Positions 9,785-21,500 are shown, counted from the first letter of the stretch. The stretch: DNA of 64,000 nt from Coemansia sp. RSA 487 (GCA_027577595.1 JANBRJ010000027.1:114222-178221), one strand, 5' to 3'. The notes: generated by a model from the sequence alone, not told the origin. Numbers and translations: made by a program.

Positions 9785-10885
9785 CAAATACAGTATTTTA
9801 CAAAGCTAGTTGCGTCAAATAAGAAGGATGTATATGCGTCGAATGATGAAAGGTTTGCGGAGGCGATAACGCATTTTGCGTTCCAAGAGAAAGTCGTTTG
9901 CGTCGGTTGGCATTATATTTGCGCTTGGGAGCAAGAGGCGCAAGCTGGGCTTTGTGGGGGCAAACAGTTCGCCACACGCCTATTATTTCACACTAAAATG
10001 GATTGGCTTCTTGGTCTCTGTCTGTGCTTTCAATGTGGTTAGTTGACACCGACCCTAATGCAACCTAACAATCTGAAGAAACACCATCACTACCTTGGAC
10101 AAGAACCCAACTGCAGTGCTGACAGACATCAATAAGGGTCTATATGAAGCATTCAACGGCCTGACGATATCAGTGCCAGCACTACACAGGCATTCGGTTG
10201 GAAAATGCAGCCTACCAACGTAAGAAAATGAAAGAAGTGCTCTGCCACGATCTCCCTGAGCGCACCAACGAGCTTATGTATGAGCCCGTGGAAGTAGATG
10301 GTGGTTTGATTCCTTATCCACGCATGTACAACCGAGATCTCGCTGTTGTTCTCAGCTTCAGGCATATCTTCCATGGCTTTTGCGCTCACGGCAAGACTCC
10401 AGAACACTTTTGTCATAGCCAGCCTGCAGCCGCTGCCACCACCAGTGAGCAGCAGCTCCTCAAGAAGAAAAGGAAGACGACGGCGAGGACGGACAGATAA
10501 CAACCACCACGACATTCAGCCAAGGTTACAGCCGTGGCAAATTCTAGTTCTAGGAATCCCTAGTTCTAGGATAGAATGCTAATGCTGTCCCTTTTGCAGG
10601 TAGGTGCTCAAATGAGAGCCGAGGAGATAAACACCTGTGGCTTCTTTTTGACGATGGTACTTTGACAATGGTACTAATCATTGGTGTTTTCTCTTGTGTT
10701 TTCCTGTTTTGCACTGATGCATATGCTGCTATGCCAACCGATGCAAACGACTTGCCACATCTGCGCAAACGCCTTTTTCTTGGAACGCAAAATGCACTAT
10801 TGCCACCGCAAACCTTTCATCATTCGGCGCGTATACATCCTTCTTGCGCGACGCAACCAGTTTTGCAAAATACAGCATATGTTGT
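9785..10885. mobile_element. decayed DNA transposon with inverted transposase-like ends
   Basis: Positions about 9791-9920 (+) and about 10731-10875 read in reverse complement are imperfect copies of the same about 130-bp sequence. Both translate to a shared peptide beginning KLVAS..KKDVYA.NDERFA and continuing A..HFAFQEK; the left copy lacks about 18 nt and then loses frame. Between them, about 10100-10330 (+) carries coding-like pieces in two frames: KNPTAVLTDINKGLYEAF, then ISVPALHRHSVGKCSLPT, then, one frame over, KKMKEVLCHDLPERTNEL. That order (helix-turn-helix, ALxRH.VGKCS, then ERTNE) resembles the helix-turn-helix part of Tc1/mariner- or pogo-like transposases of zygomycete fungi. No intact ORF or DDE triad remains, so this is a dead and rearranged element. 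A short tandem duplication of CTAGTTCTAGGA lies at about 10543-10570. Confidence 0.5.
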
Positions 10886-11136
10886 TCTTTTGGATTGCTT
10901 TTACTCATGGAAATTTAGATGCAATTTGAACCACATCAACAGATTGCTTCCCACAAGTTACGTTATCTGCTAAAGCTGGGTATGAATTGAAATCAATTTT
11001 TTTTCTTTCCCAAAAAAAAAACGATCAATTAATTCAACCTCCTTTTAAAATACAACTTTACTTTTTCCCACCCATTCTTCCACTCTTTACCTTCATTTGA
11101 TTTATTTTCATTTGAGAGGGGGTTTAAAAAGGGACA

Positions 11137-13182
11137 ATGAGCGATAACGATAGCAACAGACCCGGCGGGTACGGACAATCTGGGCGACCGCCCAAGATCA
11201 AGAACAAAAATGCTGCGGCAGTTCAAATAACAGCAGAGCAGCTGATCCGAGAAGCATACTCACGGCAAGGCACGATGCAAAAGGCGCCACGACAAAAGGT
11301 GCTAGACGGAGAAGAGCTAAGCGACTACCAAATGCGCCGGCGCCGGGAGTTTGAAGAAGGCGTGCGCCGTAATCGCAGCAATATTGCCGAATGGTTACGG
11401 TACGCCAGCTGGGAAGAAAGCCAGAACGAAGTCAATAGGGCACGGTCCGTGTACGAACGGGCCATGGATGTGGATGGCCGTAACCAAACGGTTTTCATCA
11501 AATACGCGGAGATGGAAATGAAAAACAAGAACATTAACTTGGCTCGTAACCTATACGATAGAGCAGTCACTGTGTTGCCAAGAGTTGCGCAGTTCTGGTT
11601 CCGGTATACTTATATGGAGGAGCTGCTGGGAAACATAGAGGGCGTGCGCCAGATCTTTGATCGCTGGATGCAGTGGGAGCCCGAGGCTGACGCATGGAAT
11701 GCGTATATCAAGTTCGAGAAACGGTATGGGGAGACCGAGAATGCACGCAGTGTGTTTGAGCGCTTTGTGTACGTGCACCCGGAACCATCCACGTGGCTCA
11801 AGTGGGCGCAGTTCGAGGAATCCCAAGGCGATGCAGACCAAGTGCGTGCGGTCTTTGGCTTGGCCATCGATAGACTTGGCGAATCGTTCATGGACCAGCA
11901 CGTGTTTATCTCGTTTGCTAAATTCGAAACCCGCTTAAAGGAGTACGAGCGCGCCCGTGCCATTTACAAGTACGCATTGGAACGCCTTCCCAAAGCCAAA
12001 TCGCAGGCGCTGTACAACCAGTACACACAGTTCGAAAAGCAGTTTGGAGAGACCCGTGATATCGAGCACGTTGTGGTGAACAAGCGTCGGCTGGAATACG
12101 ATGCTGCTGTGAAAAAGAACCCGACAGACTACGATACGTGGATCGACTATATACGCCTAGAAGAAGCAATGGAATCCTCTGATCGCGTGGAGCGGACCCG
12201 TGATGTATACGAGCGTGCCATTGCAGAGTACCCACGGGTAATCGAGAAGCGGCTATGGCGACGGTACATATACATATGGCTATTCTATGCATTGTTCGAA
12301 GAGACCATAGCCAAAGACGCTGAGCGGGCACGTCAAGTATACTTGGCATGCCTTGGGCTAGTGCCTCACAAGCAGTTTACGTTTGGAAAGCTATGGCTTC
12401 AATATGCGTGGTTCGAAGTGCGTATGGAGAACCTCGGTGCAGCGCGTCGATCTCTGGGCCGTGCCATCGGGATGTGCCCTAAAGACAAACTGTTCCGCGG
12501 ATACATTGAGCTGGAGCTGGAGCTACGCGAATTCGACCGTGTCCGCACGCTGTATTCAAAGTACCTGGAGTTTAACGCAACTAACTGTGCAACGTGGGTG
12601 GAGTTTGCGCGACTCGAAGTGGCGCTGGGAGAAGATGAGAGGTGCCAGGCGCTCTTTGACTTGGCTGTCGACCAGCCTACCCTGGATATGCCTGAGGTCT
12701 TGTGGAAAGCGTACATTGACTTTGTCTTTGACCAGGGCGATTACCCAAAGACCAGGGAGCTGTACGAGCGATTGCTGCAGCTGACGGACCATGTCAAGGT
12801 GTGGATCAGTCTTGCGCGCTTTGAGCTTGCTGCTTCCAATCTCCAGCAGAAAGACAGCATGGCCACTGGTGTTGTTGCGGCACGTGCTGTCTACGAGCGT
12901 GCATACAAGAGAATGAAGGAGCTGGGGCTGAAGGAAGAGCGGCTGGCATTGCTGGAGGCATGGCGTGAAACCGAAGAGGAAGAAGAGCATGGCGATTCTG
13001 CTATTGTCGAGCAAAAGATGCCCAAGCGCGTGCGGAAACGTAGAGAACTGGACGACGGGTCGCTGGAGGAGTACTTTGATTATGTGTTCCCTGACGATGA
13101 GGAGCAGGGCTCGCGATTCAAGCTCCTTGCAAAAGCGCATATGTGGAAGCAAAAACAACAGGAGCAACCACTGGACGAATGA
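11137..13182 (+). CDS. CLF1: pre-mRNA splicing factor CLF1 / Crooked neck
   Basis: 681 residues, the usual length for Crooked-neck-like 1. The N-terminus carries the conserved VQITAEQLIREAYSRQ and the QKVLDGEELSDYQMRRRREFE segment; almost all the rest is an array of half-a-TPR (HAT) repeats, each with a Trp-rich first helix and an (R/A)(R)xVYERA-type second helix (for example EWLRYASWEESQ followed by ARSVYERAMDVD). The last about 60 residues are acidic/basic and include KMPKRVRKRRELDDGS. Clf1 is a scaffold of the Prp19/NineTeen complex needed for spliceosome activation. No intron is apparent. The ATG at 11137 is preceded by a pyrimidine-rich leader. Confidence 0.96.
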   Translation: MSDNDSNRPGGYGQSGRPPKIKNKNAAAVQITAEQLIREAYSRQGTMQKAPRQKVLDGEELSDYQMRRRREFEEGVRRNRSNIAEWLRYASWEESQNEVNRARSVYERAMDVDGRNQTVFIKYAEMEMKNKNINLARNLYDRAVTVLPRVAQFWFRYTYMEELLGNIEGVRQIFDRWMQWEPEADAWNAYIKFEKRYGETENARSVFERFVYVHPEPSTWLKWAQFEESQGDADQVRAVFGLAIDRLGESFMDQHVFISFAKFETRLKEYERARAIYKYALERLPKAKSQALYNQYTQFEKQFGETRDIEHVVVNKRRLEYDAAVKKNPTDYDTWIDYIRLEEAMESSDRVERTRDVYERAIAEYPRVIEKRLWRRYIYIWLFYALFEETIAKDAERARQVYLACLGLVPHKQFTFGKLWLQYAWFEVRMENLGAARRSLGRAIGMCPKDKLFRGYIELELELREFDRVRTLYSKYLEFNATNCATWVEFARLEVALGEDERCQALFDLAVDQPTLDMPEVLWKAYIDFVFDQGDYPKTRELYERLLQLTDHVKVWISLARFELAASNLQQKDSMATGVVAARAVYERAYKRMKELGLKEERLALLEAWRETEEEEEHGDSAIVEQKMPKRVRKRRELDDGSLEEYFDYVFPDDEEQGSRFKLLAKAHMWKQKQQEQPLDE

Positions 13183-13771
13183 TGTTTTCTTTTTCCGCCC
13201 TCTTTATGTATTTGGTTCTTTAGGATGTGGCTTCTATATACGTCAAATAAATCAATAAATAAACGGACCGTTTGTAGAGAGAATTGTTTACAATTTTCGA
13301 TACACTAAAAAAAAGCCACTGATTGTCAAGTCTAAATGTTAAATGTAGGGCAATTCACCCCTAGTAACCTTTTCTGTTCTTTGTATAGACAATATGTTAA
13401 TATTGGCAGAATCGGGTTGGAAAATGAGGCTTCCGAGATTTTGAAAAAGCGTAAACCTTGTTTATCGGCAAACGTCGGGAAACCCCTCTCAACCCACCAT
13501 TCTCTTGCCAGAATTCACCTGGGAGTTAAATAGAAGGGGCTTACTTTCTTGGTTACTCCCACCCCCTCTTGCTCAACGAAATCCAATCAGTCTACCTTGG
13601 AAAGGCAAACAGGTTCAAACAGCTCATTATACACTCTTCCCGCCACTTGCGCAAAAGAAAAAAGTTCCAGAAATGCTGTATTCCTGCAGCTTGCCTTTTC
13701 TCTGCAAAACCGCCATTTAGCTATCTCTTTCTTGACATTTATAAAATATTTGCTTTTATCCAATCGCACAC
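13183..13771. other. intergenic, 3' UTR of CLF1 and promoter of receptor-like gene
   Basis: Tandem AATAAA-like signals at about 13246-13262 fit polyadenylation of CLF1. No coding evidence in the rest. Confidence 0.5.
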
Positions 13772-16700
13772 ATGACAGATACCAACTACCACGAGCAGCC
13801 GGCGCCTGTCTTGGCCGGCGCTCGCATGGCTGCCATCGTCCTGAGCAGCATATCCGCTGCAGCATCCCTAATAGTCATCATTTCGTACGTCCGCGTGTTC
13901 CGGAGATTCCAGACGCACCAGCGCAAGATACTTAACGCCACAACAGCAGAACTACCCAATGGCACCACCGGTGAAGCCGCCCATATCAGCATCGCTGGCA
14001 CAACAATGGGTCTCAACAGGACTATGCACCATTTAGCGCCAGGAGCCACTAACGCACAGGCATTGGGCGGTGGGTCCTGTCATCCACATTGCTTCTCGTG
14101 CGAATCGTCGCTGGCAACGCCATGCGTCAACAAATCGTTTTTCTCGCCCGAGTGGCAGCCCTCGAGGCAGCTCAGCGTCAGCGAAAATGTACCTGCACCT
14201 ACTACATCTGGAGGAGCTGCTGGCAACAATGCGAGGCAAGTGTATCGCAGCAGTATGCCGCCCCTTTCGCACGCCGCAACCCAAGGCATGCATCCGCTGC
14301 GCAATTCTAATGACAGCTCGTCGCGAGCAACGAGTCTTGATCGGTACCGCCTCACCGCTGCAATCGGCGCAAATGATACAGCAATGGCCAGTCGTGGAAT
14401 GCCCGGTAGCAGCGGCGGCAGCATCCATGCCACAGCAGCAAACTCTCTGCCGCAAGCACCGCAGTCGCCGATGGCTTGGAGACACGGTGGCTCGTCTGTC
14501 GAGCTGTCCAGCAAACGGTCCATATCCTCGTCACCCGCACAGCAGCACTATGAGGACTCGTCGGGGATGGGGATCCTCCTCCCGCAGCTTCCCAGCACGG
14601 GAAACACCAGCAAGAGCACCACCGCACCGCCGCCACCGCCTCCGCATTACGGATCCAAGCGGCGGCTGCTCCAGTACCCGATAGACTACTGCAGCCAGCT
14701 CGCCAACGCAATAACCGCCGAGCGGACAACAGTAGCAACAGGAGGAGAGGAGCCAAAGCGACGCCGTCTTCAGAGACTGCCTCGAATCCCGTCATCCAAA
14801 ATAGCCGTGCTCTCTGGAATCGACCTACTGATGCACCTGCTGTGGATCATCAACACAACCACCACGCAAACCGCAAGCGGATGCACGGCTACGCTGTTTT
14901 TCTACCAGTGGGCGCAACTTTTCTACATGTTTTTCCTGGTGTCCTTTGCCACACGGTGGGCCATGCGGCTCAGGAACCTAAAGACCGTGCACTCGAGCCG
15001 CCAGCGACGCACCAACATGATCCACAGCATCGCCACGCTTGTTTCATCGCTGGTGCTCAGCCTGCTGCCTGCAGTGATGGGAACCGGAACCACCTATGAT
15101 GCCAGGATCGGCGCGTGCTGGTTTGCCCGGGACAGCGGAATTGCGCTGCGGTGGGTGTGGATGTCGCTGGATCTTTGGGTCGCCTTGGGGCTTGTGCTAC
15201 TTGTCGCGGTCTCTGTGTACGTTTGCATCATCCTGTCCAATGAGCGGCGCAACCTGATGAGCGTCATTGCTTACCCGACTCCTGTGCACATTACGCCAGC
15301 CATCAGAGGAGGGTCTCTGGCTGCTACTCTTCCGGCAAGACCATCTGTTGCTACTGCAAACACGTCTGCTTTGGCTGCATATGGCGGGCTTACCCCTACC
15401 AATGGTGCTTGCATCGCTCCTCTTTCTTTGCACCAGCAGCAGCTAATGTATCGCAAGCACAACCCGTCGTCGCGTTTTGCACTGCCAGTTCCTCCACTAA
15501 ACGTGTATTTGTCGCAGCCAGCAGGAAATGGCAATATACAGGGCCCCACGCCCTCGCATATATACATTCCAGGGACTAAGGGCTGCGGCTGTGCTTGCAG
15601 CAGCAACAGTAGCAGCACCAGTCAAGTGTATCTCCATGGAATTATCCAGCCCAGGACACCTACAGCCGGCAACGGTGGCGGCGTATCGGTAAACAGAAGT
15701 CTTCGGGGCAGCGGCTACGGGCTCGGTGCACTTCTTGTGGGGTCCACATCCACGCCGTTTGTGGCGGCTCCAACAGCAACCAACAACAGCACCAGTGTAA
15801 CCAGCAGCAGGCGCAGCAGCAGGAGCTTCAATCGCCGCGACTCCTTAGTCTACACCCAGTACCCGGCATCCCATCCTATCGCTCTTGCACACGAGGCCCT
15901 TCATGGCAGACGTCCTGGCCCCTCTTCGTGCGATTCGCATTCCCGTAGCGCCAGCAGTAATAGCAATGTTGTTGTAGGCGCCTCGCTGTCTAGTCAGCGT
16001 ATGGAGACCGCTGGTGGTCTCCGGTCACAAGTGCCCCGTAGGCTGTCCCTGGGGAGCGACATTTACAGTACAAGCAGTAGCCACCGCAGTAGCAGCTGTT
16101 GTTGTCGCTGCCCTACGAAACATATTGTTTCGCCAACAACGCAGTCGAGCGGAAAGATGCACTTGATGTGGTCGCAGCAGCAGCAGCAGCAGCAGCAGCA
16201 TCGGCAACAGCGGCAACAACGGCAACAACGTCACCACAGCGACATTTTCGGTGCCCCGCATACAACTGCTAATAACCAGCTTTCCAACAACAGCAGCGGC
16301 GGTAAACAAAGCCAGCAAAACGACAAATATTACAGATGGTCACAGCCGAGAAGCCTAGAGCTAAAGGACAAAACCACTATCAAGGACGTCAACGGGTTTG
16401 CAGCACACCGTCACCAGCCGCCACCAGTTCCGCATCTGCTGACACCAACAGGAGCAGGCCCAGTCGGCCCACACCAGCACCAGCCATACGATTCTAGTAA
16501 CAGATCGCATTTGGCTCACAGGCGCTTGCATCCGTCGTCGTCATCGTCGTCCCGTACATCGGTTACAACACACACGCAGTCGCCTACCAGGGATGTCTTT
16601 CTACCGCATAGTGCTGGTGTGGCTGATAAGCAGACCGCCAACACTGCTGCTGCTGCTATCCGCAAGGGATACTACTTCGTGCACCCGGCCGAGATCCCCG

Positions 16701-18367
16701 GCAATAATGGTCAGCATCATAGGTACGCCAAGCACATGTCGATGCCAATGCCACGTTGTGGCAGCAACCGCTACGAATACACTAGCAACAACCTAGCAAG
16801 GACTACGCAGCATTTTGTGGATGGCTTTCAGCAGCAGCAGCACATCCCTGATGCGCGCAACAGTGGTTCAGTTCTGGCTCCCGCAAGTCGGAACAGTTAT
16901 GGCGGAAGCGATGGGCTCGCTGGTGGCTCAGGCGGGCTCCAATGCTCAGTGCCCGAGTCGTTGAAGCGGGAAGCGCACCAATGCCATCAGCATATTCCGG
17001 CTACCATCCCATCAAGCCAAGAAAATGTGCCAGTCCCTGCTGGCTCTCCCAGTATCCAGGATCACAACGGGCCAGAGACAAACCGTTGGTGGGATATGTT
17101 TCGTTGGCTCATGACCTGCCTGCCCAGTCGCAACACCGAACCGCCAACAACCACCATCGGCATGCAGAAACGATCGCCAGGCGGTGTCTCGGGACCCAGC
17201 ACGTACCAGCACCGCGCACGCGGCCAAATGCAACGCATCGAGCGGCGCGTCCGCCGGCTGGTGACTACAGGAGCTGTGCGTGTAGCTACGCGTGCGCTGG
17301 TCCCACTGATAACCCAGCTTTGCATGGTAGCTTGGTCGACGATGCACTCACTTGACAATGCTGCTGGGAGTGTCGCTAAGCAACTGCACCATAAAGAGGA
17401 AGACGGGATGTACGCTGCGGCTGCTATTCTTCTATCGCTACAGGGGTTTTTGGACATGCTTTTATACTATGTTTTTGACACACAAGCTAACGTGTCGGAA
17501 GTCAGCCTCCAAAGCTACTTTCCTCCGCCTACTAACGCACATTACAGCACTGATAAAGATGCAGCTGGTGCTGCTTCTGTTGGAGTCAGAGGCTTTTTCA
17601 ATCGCTCATCGTTGTCCTACACCCATCACCAGCACCAACCGTCACTGATGCACTTGCCTGGAGACATCTACTACAGCGGATCCCAATACGACATTCAACA
17701 GCAGCTGCGACACGTACCAAGCAGCATTTACAGAAAATCGCCATTGGATCAACAGCACTTTTTTCCACACCACCGTGCTCAACACAACTGCTGCTTCCAC
17801 CACAAGCCATCGCTTACATCGTTGGCCGGTAATAGTGGTGGTGCCTCTTCGTTTGTTCCAGACCATTTGCACGGCCGGTGGACAGCAGGCACCCCACAGC
17901 AACAGCAGCCTCAGAGACAGCAGCAGTGGCAATTCCACAGCCGTCCAGCCTCATCGGCTTCTGAAGATAGCAGTAATAACGGTCGAAAGTTTGCATTCAG
18001 CACAGATAGTTTGAACATTCGTCGCATTGCTGATCGCACATCCAATGCAATGCAATCCGACACGCTCAATGGTAGCGACTGCATGGCTTGGTCCCACATG
18101 GATGCTCTTTCCATACAAGACGTCAACAGCATTTCGCAGCTTTCGACAGCTGGACCACCGCCTCCTGCAGGAAACCTGGTTCCTGCGCCCTATACTCACC
18201 AGCATCAACAGCAGCAGCAGCAGCAGCTGCTGCTGCAACAGGGCCACAACTCGCATGTCACCAGCTACCGGCCCTTTAGTTACCAGCATATGCCGGTGCT
18301 TAATGGCTGGGAGGAAGCAGATTTAGAAGAACATGGATCCCCAGACAATGTAGCAAACAATCTTTAA
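13772..18367 (+). CDS. 7TM receptor-like protein with very long low-complexity loops
   Basis: 1531 residues. Hydrophobic segments near 20-45, 343-366, 376-396, 418-439, 463-487, 1170-1190 and 1214-1235 total seven, giving an extracellular N-terminus in a GPCR topology. The compact central block (LLMHLLWIINTTTTQT, then FYMFFLVSFATRWAMRLRNL, then a Cys-Trp-containing loop GACWFARDSGIALRWVW) resembles helices 2-5 of fungal cAMP-receptor-like/Git3-class GPCRs. The loop between segments 1 and 2 (about 300 residues) and between 5 and 6 (about 680 residues) is Ser/Gln/His-rich with CAG-encoded polyGln at 16174-16200 and 18205-18228. The C-tail has about 295 residues. A role in nutrient or pheromone sensing is plausible but not shown. 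The family assignment rests on topology and local resemblance only. Confidence 0.6.
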   Translation: MTDTNYHEQPAPVLAGARMAAIVLSSISAAASLIVIISYVRVFRRFQTHQRKILNATTAELPNGTTGEAAHISIAGTTMGLNRTMHHLAPGATNAQALGGGSCHPHCFSCESSLATPCVNKSFFSPEWQPSRQLSVSENVPAPTTSGGAAGNNARQVYRSSMPPLSHAATQGMHPLRNSNDSSSRATSLDRYRLTAAIGANDTAMASRGMPGSSGGSIHATAANSLPQAPQSPMAWRHGGSSVELSSKRSISSSPAQQHYEDSSGMGILLPQLPSTGNTSKSTTAPPPPPPHYGSKRRLLQYPIDYCSQLANAITAERTTVATGGEEPKRRRLQRLPRIPSSKIAVLSGIDLLMHLLWIINTTTTQTASGCTATLFFYQWAQLFYMFFLVSFATRWAMRLRNLKTVHSSRQRRTNMIHSIATLVSSLVLSLLPAVMGTGTTYDARIGACWFARDSGIALRWVWMSLDLWVALGLVLLVAVSVYVCIILSNERRNLMSVIAYPTPVHITPAIRGGSLAATLPARPSVATANTSALAAYGGLTPTNGACIAPLSLHQQQLMYRKHNPSSRFALPVPPLNVYLSQPAGNGNIQGPTPSHIYIPGTKGCGCACSSNSSSTSQVYLHGIIQPRTPTAGNGGGVSVNRSLRGSGYGLGALLVGSTSTPFVAAPTATNNSTSVTSSRRSSRSFNRRDSLVYTQYPASHPIALAHEALHGRRPGPSSCDSHSRSASSNSNVVVGASLSSQRMETAGGLRSQVPRRLSLGSDIYSTSSSHRSSSCCCRCPTKHIVSPTTQSSGKMHLMWSQQQQQQQQHRQQRQQRQQRHHSDIFGAPHTTANNQLSNNSSGGKQSQQNDKYYRWSQPRSLELKDKTTIKDVNGFAAHRHQPPPVPHLLTPTGAGPVGPHQHQPYDSSNRSHLAHRRLHPSSSSSSRTSVTTHTQSPTRDVFLPHSAGVADKQTANTAAAAIRKGYYFVHPAEIPGNNGQHHRYAKHMSMPMPRCGSNRYEYTSNNLARTTQHFVDGFQQQQHIPDARNSGSVLAPASRNSYGGSDGLAGGSGGLQCSVPESLKREAHQCHQHIPATIPSSQENVPVPAGSPSIQDHNGPETNRWWDMFRWLMTCLPSRNTEPPTTTIGMQKRSPGGVSGPSTYQHRARGQMQRIERRVRRLVTTGAVRVATRALVPLITQLCMVAWSTMHSLDNAAGSVAKQLHHKEEDGMYAAAAILLSLQGFLDMLLYYVFDTQANVSEVSLQSYFPPPTNAHYSTDKDAAGAASVGVRGFFNRSSLSYTHHQHQPSLMHLPGDIYYSGSQYDIQQQLRHVPSSIYRKSPLDQQHFFPHHRAQHNCCFHHKPSLTSLAGNSGGASSFVPDHLHGRWTAGTPQQQQPQRQQQWQFHSRPASSASEDSSNNGRKFAFSTDSLNIRRIADRTSNAMQSDTLNGSDCMAWSHMDALSIQDVNSISQLSTAGPPPPAGNLVPAPYTHQHQQQQQQQLLLQQGHNSHVTSYRPFSYQHMPVLNGWEEADLEEHGSPDNVANNL
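16174..16200 (+). repeat. CAG repeat encoding polyGln
   Basis: An in-frame run of nine CAG codons inside the long fifth-to-sixth helix loop of the receptor-like gene, followed by further Gln/Arg codons. Likely length-variable between strains. Confidence 0.9.
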
Positions 18368-18562
18368 CTATACACATTTCCAGTTATGCGACACGAAAAG
18401 AAAAGGATTCTCTATATTTTTCCAATGTCTATAAACAATACAACAATATGCTATATGCCTATATGCCTATATATCGATATATCCACGCATGGGAAAACGT
18501 AAAAACTAACAATATTAAATTAAATAAATAAATGTAAGAATATATAACAAACTACTAAAGGT

Positions 18563-21500
18563 CTATGATGTTTGTTCACTTGGCTTGCCATAGTACCTCA
18601 AGTACGAGTTGTACAGGATGTACTGCATTGGTTCGCTGAGGACACGCTTCTGCTTCTGCTTCGAGCGCTGCTGCTGCCCAGCGGCATGCAAATTGAGTGA
18701 GCCATTACCAAGCCTACATGATGAAGTGGTTTCCTCGGTATCACTTGAGCTTTCGTCGTCGCTGTCTCCGATCGCTGCAATGTAGCTGCTTCTGTTTCCC
18801 GGAAGTTCTACACAACTACGTCTAGACTGGCGTTGCTGTTGCGTGGGTTTATTGCCTTTGCCATTGTCGGAGCATAGCGATACGGCCATCTCTCGGAGAG
18901 AAGACAGTGCCAGCGACGATGTTGGCCGCATCGGGAATCTACTCAGGATATCCCAGTAATCCAATCTGTATCCGCTAGACTGCTGGGTGCCGTCGCTGTC
19001 CTTCCTGCACAACGGCTTTACCGGATATCCGGTGGCAAGCCATCTCATAACCGAGGATGTGCGCGTATGGTAGTACCTACATCTGCTATCACTACAGTAC
19101 ATCGATAGTGATGAAGATAACAGCGGCGACTGTGGTGAGGGCGAGGGATCGGAAGAATCCATCATCATCATTGCCTCGTCAACCGGCTGGTTTTCACTAA
19201 AGCGGTGCCCACGAGAAACAGCACCTACGTAGCCCTTATCGCTATTACTATAAGCGCAGTGGGCACATAGAAATGAATTTTCATCATCTTCGTCTGTGGT
19301 GTCACTATAAAGGGACTGGAGCCTGCAATCCGAAAACACCTTGCTCAGATTGGGCATGTACTGCATGTTGCGCACAGGAAGGACGCGCCGTGGCCACCAT
19401 CTGCGCACCTCCTCCTCCTCTTCTTCCTCCTCTTGCTCCTCCTCCTTATCTTGCGCAGACAGATCCACCGGCAAATAACCGGCGCGGCGAACAGGAGGCG
19501 CCACACTGCTATTTTCCTTGTCTTCGCCGCACGACGCACTTAGGTAAATGTACTCATCGTAGTCCAGCACATCATCGGCGCAGTTAACATCCTGTGCATC
19601 TACGTACACCTGGTTGTCAGTGTCCTTTGCCAATGAAGAAGAAGAAGAAGAAGAAGAAGAAGAAGAAGAAGGCAATGAATCTAGATCAATTTCAGATAAC
19701 GTCAGCGACGAGGACATTGACGAGATCTCGTCCGGCAGTAGCACTGGGTTGCCGCTCTCAGACAAGGCAAGATTCTCTGCACCGCCACCCATTGGCTGAT
19801 CCTTCTTATTTCCCATGATACTGGAGAACCGCTCGTCGGCGGCAAGCAACGGCTCGTCCAGCAGGAGTAGCCACGGAGTTGAGTTGGCCGTCTCAGAGGA
19901 ACCAACTTTGCTTCTATCGACAAGATCGTCGTAGCACACGCCCAGCTTCTCGAAATCAGTGTTCAGCTGCACCAAGCCATCGCCGTAGCCAGGAAGATGC
20001 ATTGCTGGGAAGGATTTTGGCCGCCCATCGTTCACGCACCCCTTGGTTACTGCATCCTCTTCCTCAGCCGTCACTTTGCTCTGGGATGCATTGGAAGACG
20101 GCATGGACGGACAGTACGACAGCCTGTGCGACAGGTATTTGCCGATGACTCGCGGATCAAGTCTTCTACGCGACTTTGGTCTATCCACCGGCGCATCGCC
20201 AAGATCATTGCTCTGCTTGGTCAACGGCTGTTGTGAGGCACCCATGGTCTCGCTGCCGTTGCTGCTGCTTCCAAGCGAATACGCATTGTTCTCCTCACTC
20301 AAGCTGTCAGAGTCGTGTGCGTATTGTAATGGTTCGCCAGTGCCACAGTATTCATTATCTTGCTGCAGCTGGTGTATGGGCAGGTTAGGCATCGATGCAG
20401 AAAGCAAAGGCCGCTGCAAGGGGGGGGACATGGCTGCCAGGTTGCCAGAGGGTTCCTCATCACTGTCTGGCGGCTGCTCACAGGCTCCTAAATCGCCCTT
20501 GCTGTTAGGTATTGGATCCTGTCGTGGCAGTAGGGCCCATGCGGGCGACAGCTGCCAAAGGCTATGTCGTTTTAGCGAGTCTCTCAGCCTGCTACGCGTA
20601 CGAGATCGGGATCGCAAGGATAGCACCGAAGAGGAAGAGGATGGCTGCTCCTCGTTAGTGTCAAACATAATACCGTCGGACAGACACACGGTGGCACTTT
20701 TGAGCGACTTTTGTGGAGCCAGCAGCGATCCACTGCTGTCCGAAGAACTGGCATAAGCATCTCTTCTGCGGTTTCCAAATATGTAGCGTCGATTGTGGTG
20801 GTACTCATGGATACCCGTGGATGACGGGAGCGATTCGACGACACCCATTGTTTCAGAATATCTGGTGATAGGAGCTTCGTCCTCTTCGGTAGACGGTTGC
20901 CAGGATGTTGTTAGATCCACCACAATATAGTCAAACTATAGTATAAAAAGAACGAGTTTCAATGTTTAGCGCAAAAAAAACACATACAGAGAAAGGAAAT
21001 AGGAAATGTTTTTTGGAAACTATTGGAGATTCCAATATCAGGAGTAATTACAGCCCACAACAAATATACTGTTGGAAACATGTGGTCAAGGAAATATAGA
21101 GCACGAGGAAATAAAGGAAAGCAATATTTTCAAGCCATGCAATAAAGGGAAGTTAAGGAATAAAAAGGCAACTCAGTAATCAATGAAACTAGGGATGTTT
21201 CTAGGACTCAGAGTGTATGAGACCATGCTTGCAGTAGATATGAAACGAGCGTTTATCTACGCGTAATAAAAAAAGTAGTAGACTTTTTTGGTTTATATGG
21301 AGAAAGTTCCCTTTTGGTGATTCTACCGATCACGGATGCTGCTTCTTCTCCCCCACACACACAAAACATGGAAAGCTCTGCACTGGGTTACCTTTTCTAG
21401 GTGCATTTCGTCAATATCGGATGGAAACTGGATAACACAATAGTCCTACAAGAACCGGACCAATGAGTACACTCAGCATCCATTTTAGTGCCATTTATCA

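Noticed and set aside
10153-10515. 120-codon minus-strand ORF inside the dead transposon
   Set aside because: Antisense to transposase-like pieces on the plus strand; no motif.
12556-13167. 203-codon minus-strand ORF inside CLF1
   Set aside because: Antisense to conserved HAT repeats; shadow frame.
20043-20756. 237-codon plus-strand ORF over the four-exon gene
   Set aside because: Shadow of a Ser-rich minus-strand frame (TCN codons read as GAN/CTG etc.); no motif.
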